From positions 1 through 26,866 of the forward strand of contig DATKDP010000020.1 of the NCBI GenBank assembly GCA_035546335.1: a stretch of DNA of 26,866 nucleotides, given 5' to 3'. This document shows positions 24,325 to 26,866 of this stretch, piece after piece (position 1 is the stretch's first letter; the number at the start of each line of letters is the position of its first letter). This DNA comes from DATKDP01 sp035546335 (GTDB lineage: Bacteria > Acidobacteriota > Thermoanaerobaculia > Gp7-AA8). A program made the position numbers and the translations under genes. Below the pieces are notes generated by a model. That model was not told where the DNA came from. It saw only the letters and a list, made by a program, of their open reading frames with translations, and did no database searches.

Positions 24325-26568
24325 CTAACAGAGCCCTGTTTCACGAAGGAGTCTCACGAACCGCGGATTACTCCGGAGCACGTCCCACTGAGCATCGACG
24401 CCGATGAATGCAAGCGACCACGCTCCTTCCTCGAGCGCGCACTCGAGCAGGGAAATCGAGTGATCATGATTTCCGAGGGCCGTTTCGATGCTGGCAAGGT
24501 CGACGGATGAGACGTACCTGCGGGTTGCCAGTTCTGTCATTGCCCGCTGTAATCTGAGAGCGTGATCACGAGCTCCTGACAAGTGATGCACACGCGCTCT
24601 CGCCGCCATCGCCGCGGTATTCTCCGGCTCGAGTCGCAAAGCCTTTTCAGCCACCACCGCTGCCTCATCGGGCAACGAGAGGTGAATGTAAGCATCTGCC
24701 AACTGCAGAAGCGCTGGAAGAAACTGCGGGTCGAGCTCCAGGACCTTCCTGTATTCGTCGACCGCGCGAGCATACTGCCGGTTCCACCGATATCCCGCGC
24801 CCACTCCGGTGTTGAATATCAGGCTGAGAGGATCCAGTTGATGCGCGCTGTTGAGCTCACGCTGTCCTTCTTCGAAGCGTTTTCGCGCGGTCAGTTGAAC
24901 CCCGAACCAATGACGGGCCAGTCCGTAGCTCGGATTGATCTCGATGGCGCGGGCAAAGTGACGCTCTCCTTCGCGCCACCTCCACTCGTAGAACGATGTG
25001 GCGAACCCCAGTGATGCATGGGCTTCGGCGATCTCTTCGTCGATCCGCAATGCTTCCGTAGCGGCCGCCTTTGCCTTCGGAACGCAATCGCGCGGCGCCA
25101 CTCCGTAGGAGCCGAGGAGGAGGTAGGCATCTGCGAGCCCGGAGTATGCGTGGGCATACGTCGGATCCTTTTCGATGGCGCTGTGAAAGAAGCCGATCGC
25201 GGTATTGACCGCCGCCTCATTTCTCCTGTTGAAATGAAAGCGTCCGCGCAGATACGCCTCGTAGGCTTCACGGCTTTCGGTCGTTCGTTTCGAGAGGGCT
25301 CTTTGCTCATCTGTAGTCAACTCCGCCCGGAGACGATCGACGATCGCGGCAGCGAGGGTCTCGGGAAGATTGAGTAGATCGTTTCCGTCGCGCTGATATC
25401 GCTCCCCCCACATCCGGGTATCGCGCGCAGCGTCGATGAGCTCGACCGCCAGGATGATCGTGCTTCCAATCCGGCTGATCCGGCCTGTCAGTATCGTCCG
25501 GATGGACATCTGTGCCGCGATCGTGCGCATATCGGCATCACGCCCCTTGTAGCGTGACATCGTGCTGTTCGGCACCACGCGCAGACTGCGAATCTGCGTC
25601 AGTGCGTTCACGACCGACTCGGTCACGCCGTCGCTCAGGTATTCGAGATCCTCATCCATCTGACTCACGCGCAACGGAACGATGCCGATCGAATCGCGCG
25701 TGGAGTCCGGTTGCGCAGAGATCTGTGGATACGAATGACTGCCGGTGGAGCGCAACACGATGGCGAGATCGCGCGCCGAGCCGAATCGCTGCGTTCGATC
25801 TTTCTGAAGGCAATGACGAATGAGCGATCGCAGATCAGCCGGGAGCTCCGGGGCCAGGTCCGGCGGCTCGCCGTAGAGGATCGCGGCGATGACCTCCGGG
25901 AGATGCGCTCCGGAGAACGGCCGCAGGCCGCCGATCATCTCGTAGAGCAGGCAACCGAACGAAAAGATGTCGGTTGAAGGATCGACCGACTCGCCGCGCA
26001 ACTGCTCGGGTGACATGTAGAACGTCGTGCCGACGATCATTCCGGGAGCGGTGAGATAGGCTTCAGTGGCGGTCTCGGCCCGCAACACCTCCTGTCGCAG
26101 GGCCAATCCAAAGTCGAGAATCTTCACCTGTCCATCCGAAGTGAGAAACACGTTCTCCGGTTTCAGGTCGCGATGAATGACACCTTTCTCGTGTGCGGCC
26201 GCCAGTCCTTCTGCGATCAGCACCGCGATTTCCAGCGCTCTTCGCCATGGGATCGCGCCCAGCTGAAGCCGGTCGCGAAGCGTCTCGCCAACCAGAAGCT
26301 CTGTCACGAGATACCAAACGTCTTCCTGCGCCGAGAAATCGTGGACTGCAAGAATGTTGGGATGCGAGAGCGCAGCTACGGCTTTTGCCTCTCGTTCGAA
26401 ACGCCTGCGAGCCTGCTCGTCGCCGGACAGACTCACAGACAGCACCTTGATCGCCACGTCCCGGTCCAGGCGGGTATCTCGCGCACTGTATACCTCTCCC
26501 ATTCCTCCCGCACCGAGGAGAGAAAGAAGGTTATACGGTCCCAGCTGGGCACCTGGAGCGATGTTCAT
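24325..26568 (-). CDS. Ser/Thr protein kinase with TolB-like and TPR domains
   Basis: A 747-residue protein. Residues 12-270 are a Hanks-type kinase with GAGGMGEV (19-26), the ATP-lysine K41 in VAIKVL, HRDLKPEN (catalytic D134) and DFG (D152), and an activation loop ending in GTTFYMSPEQ, so it should be active. Residues about 292-400 resemble the TolB/FlgO-type N-terminal domain (IGIVPLRV, DGVTESVVNAL, ILTGRISRIG). Residues 425-740 hold TPR units for protein binding. No membrane helix is visible. This architecture is frequent in acidobacteria. It is the only kinase in the window and may phosphorylate threonines read by the FHA proteins of the redox locus; that link is inferred. It is transcribed divergently from the hydrolase gene, 47 bases away. 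Confidence 0.9.
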   Translation of the reverse strand: MNIAPGAQLGPYNLLSLLGAGGMGEVYSARDTRLDRDVAIKVLSVSLSGDEQARRRFEREAKAVAALSHPNILAVHDFSAQEDVWYLVTELLVGETLRDRLQLGAIPWRRALEIAVLIAEGLAAAHEKGVIHRDLKPENVFLTSDGQVKILDFGLALRQEVLRAETATEAYLTAPGMIVGTTFYMSPEQLRGESVDPSTDIFSFGCLLYEMIGGLRPFSGAHLPEVIAAILYGEPPDLAPELPADLRSLIRHCLQKDRTQRFGSARDLAIVLRSTGSHSYPQISAQPDSTRDSIGIVPLRVSQMDEDLEYLSDGVTESVVNALTQIRSLRVVPNSTMSRYKGRDADMRTIAAQMSIRTILTGRISRIGSTIILAVELIDAARDTRMWGERYQRDGNDLLNLPETLAAAIVDRLRAELTTDEQRALSKRTTESREAYEAYLRGRFHFNRRNEAAVNTAIGFFHSAIEKDPTYAHAYSGLADAYLLLGSYGVAPRDCVPKAKAAATEALRIDEEIAEAHASLGFATSFYEWRWREGERHFARAIEINPSYGLARHWFGVQLTARKRFEEGQRELNSAHQLDPLSLIFNTGVGAGYRWNRQYARAVDEYRKVLELDPQFLPALLQLADAYIHLSLPDEAAVVAEKALRLEPENTAAMAARARVHHLSGARDHALRLQRAMTELATRRYVSSVDLASIETALGNHDHSISLLECALEEGAWSLAFIGVDAQWDVLRSNPRFVRLLRETGLC

Positions 26569-26615
26569 TTGCCGGCGAGAGGTTATAGTACAACGGAAAG
26601 CCGGAGGAATCGCCC
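26569..26615. promoter_or_regulatory. Short divergent promoter region
   Basis: Only 47 bases separate the kinase and hydrolase starts, so any promoters must overlap the gene ends. TATAGT (26584-26589) is a possible plus-strand -10 box, and GGAGGA precedes ATG 26616 as the hydrolase ribosome site. Confidence 0.3.
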
Positions 26616-26866
26616 ATGACGATCGTGCAGACCGATGACTCGGTCAACATCTGGTATGAGACGCGCGGAGAAGGCCCTCTCACGGTCGTCTTTATGCACG
26701 GCTGGAGCGGAACCGGGGATTACTTCAGAGAAACGCTCGAACATCTCGATCTCACCGGCCTTCGGACGGTGACCATGGACCTGCGCGGTCACGGAGATTC
26801 CGGCAAGGCCGCGAGCGATTACACCGACGAGCGTCTTGCGAAAGATGTGTTCTCGGTGGCTGACTC
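26616..26866 (+). CDS. Alpha/beta hydrolase, N-terminal part (cut by window edge)
   Basis: The first 83 residues of an alpha/beta-hydrolase-fold protein: TVVFMHGWSGTGDYF holds the oxyanion HGW motif, and TVTMDLRGHGDSGKA is the conserved second strand-turn. The nucleophile Ser motif (GxSxG) and the His would lie beyond the window. Hydrolases of this type act on esters, peroxides or haloalkanes; the substrate cannot be told. The ribosome site GGAGGA stands eight bases before ATG 26616. Confidence 0.85.
   Translation, partial: MTIVQTDDSVNIWYETRGEGPLTVVFMHGWSGTGDYFRETLEHLDLTGLRTVTMDLRGHGDSGKAASDYTDERLAKDVFSVAD

Overview
The window looks like chromosomal DNA of a high-GC, diderm, respiratory bacterium. 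By gene style it is most likely an acidobacterium of the Thermoanaerobaculia/Vicinamibacteria type: a soluble Ser/Thr kinase fused to TolB-like and TPR domains, LVIVD-propeller proteins, FHA-domain proteins and many multiheme cytochromes. A myxobacterium-like deltaproteobacterium cannot be excluded. The lineage is inferred from gene content only. No rRNA or tRNA gene, CRISPR array or intact insertion sequence was seen.

Left end (1-3592) is a scrap yard. Two related remnants of an IS91-type transposase, each followed by the same non-coding flank, form direct repeats (1-402 and 3344-3592). Between them lie a HEAT-repeat lipoprotein gene, an unknown gene on the minus strand, and a frameshifted stub of an L,D-transpeptidase cut by the second transposase remnant. 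The repeat contains the leader and first codons of the lipoprotein gene.

The core (3633-19050, all plus strand, mostly with 4-base overlaps or very short gaps up to 13800) is a coherent electron-transfer locus. It encodes a DUF4388+FHA protein; a flavin oxidoreductase fused to two cyclic-nucleotide-binding domains and a four-cluster ferredoxin module; a five-helix membrane protein with two H-x13-H motifs (predicted bis-heme b); an FHA-transmembrane-decaheme cytochrome c; a membrane-anchored FHA protein; a secreted double HbpS/GlcG-like (DUF336) protein; and an outer-membrane beta-barrel. After a 330-base palindromic-repeat island come a decaheme cytochrome fused to an LVIVD beta-propeller and a pentaheme cytochrome. 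The layout suggests a route from cytoplasmic NAD(P)H or reduced ferredoxin through the inner membrane and periplasm to the outer membrane, with control domains (cNMP, FHA) built into the redox proteins. I infer an extracellular electron-transfer or porin-cytochrome-like system under phospho-threonine and cyclic-nucleotide control.

Right end (19051-26866): an intergenic inverted-repeat block, a truncated cation/proton antiporter gene, a minus-strand secreted LVIVD protein, a large exported protein of unknown function, a convergent Ser/Thr kinase-TolB-TPR gene, and the start of an alpha/beta hydrolase. The kinase is the only FHA-type signalling partner visible in the window.
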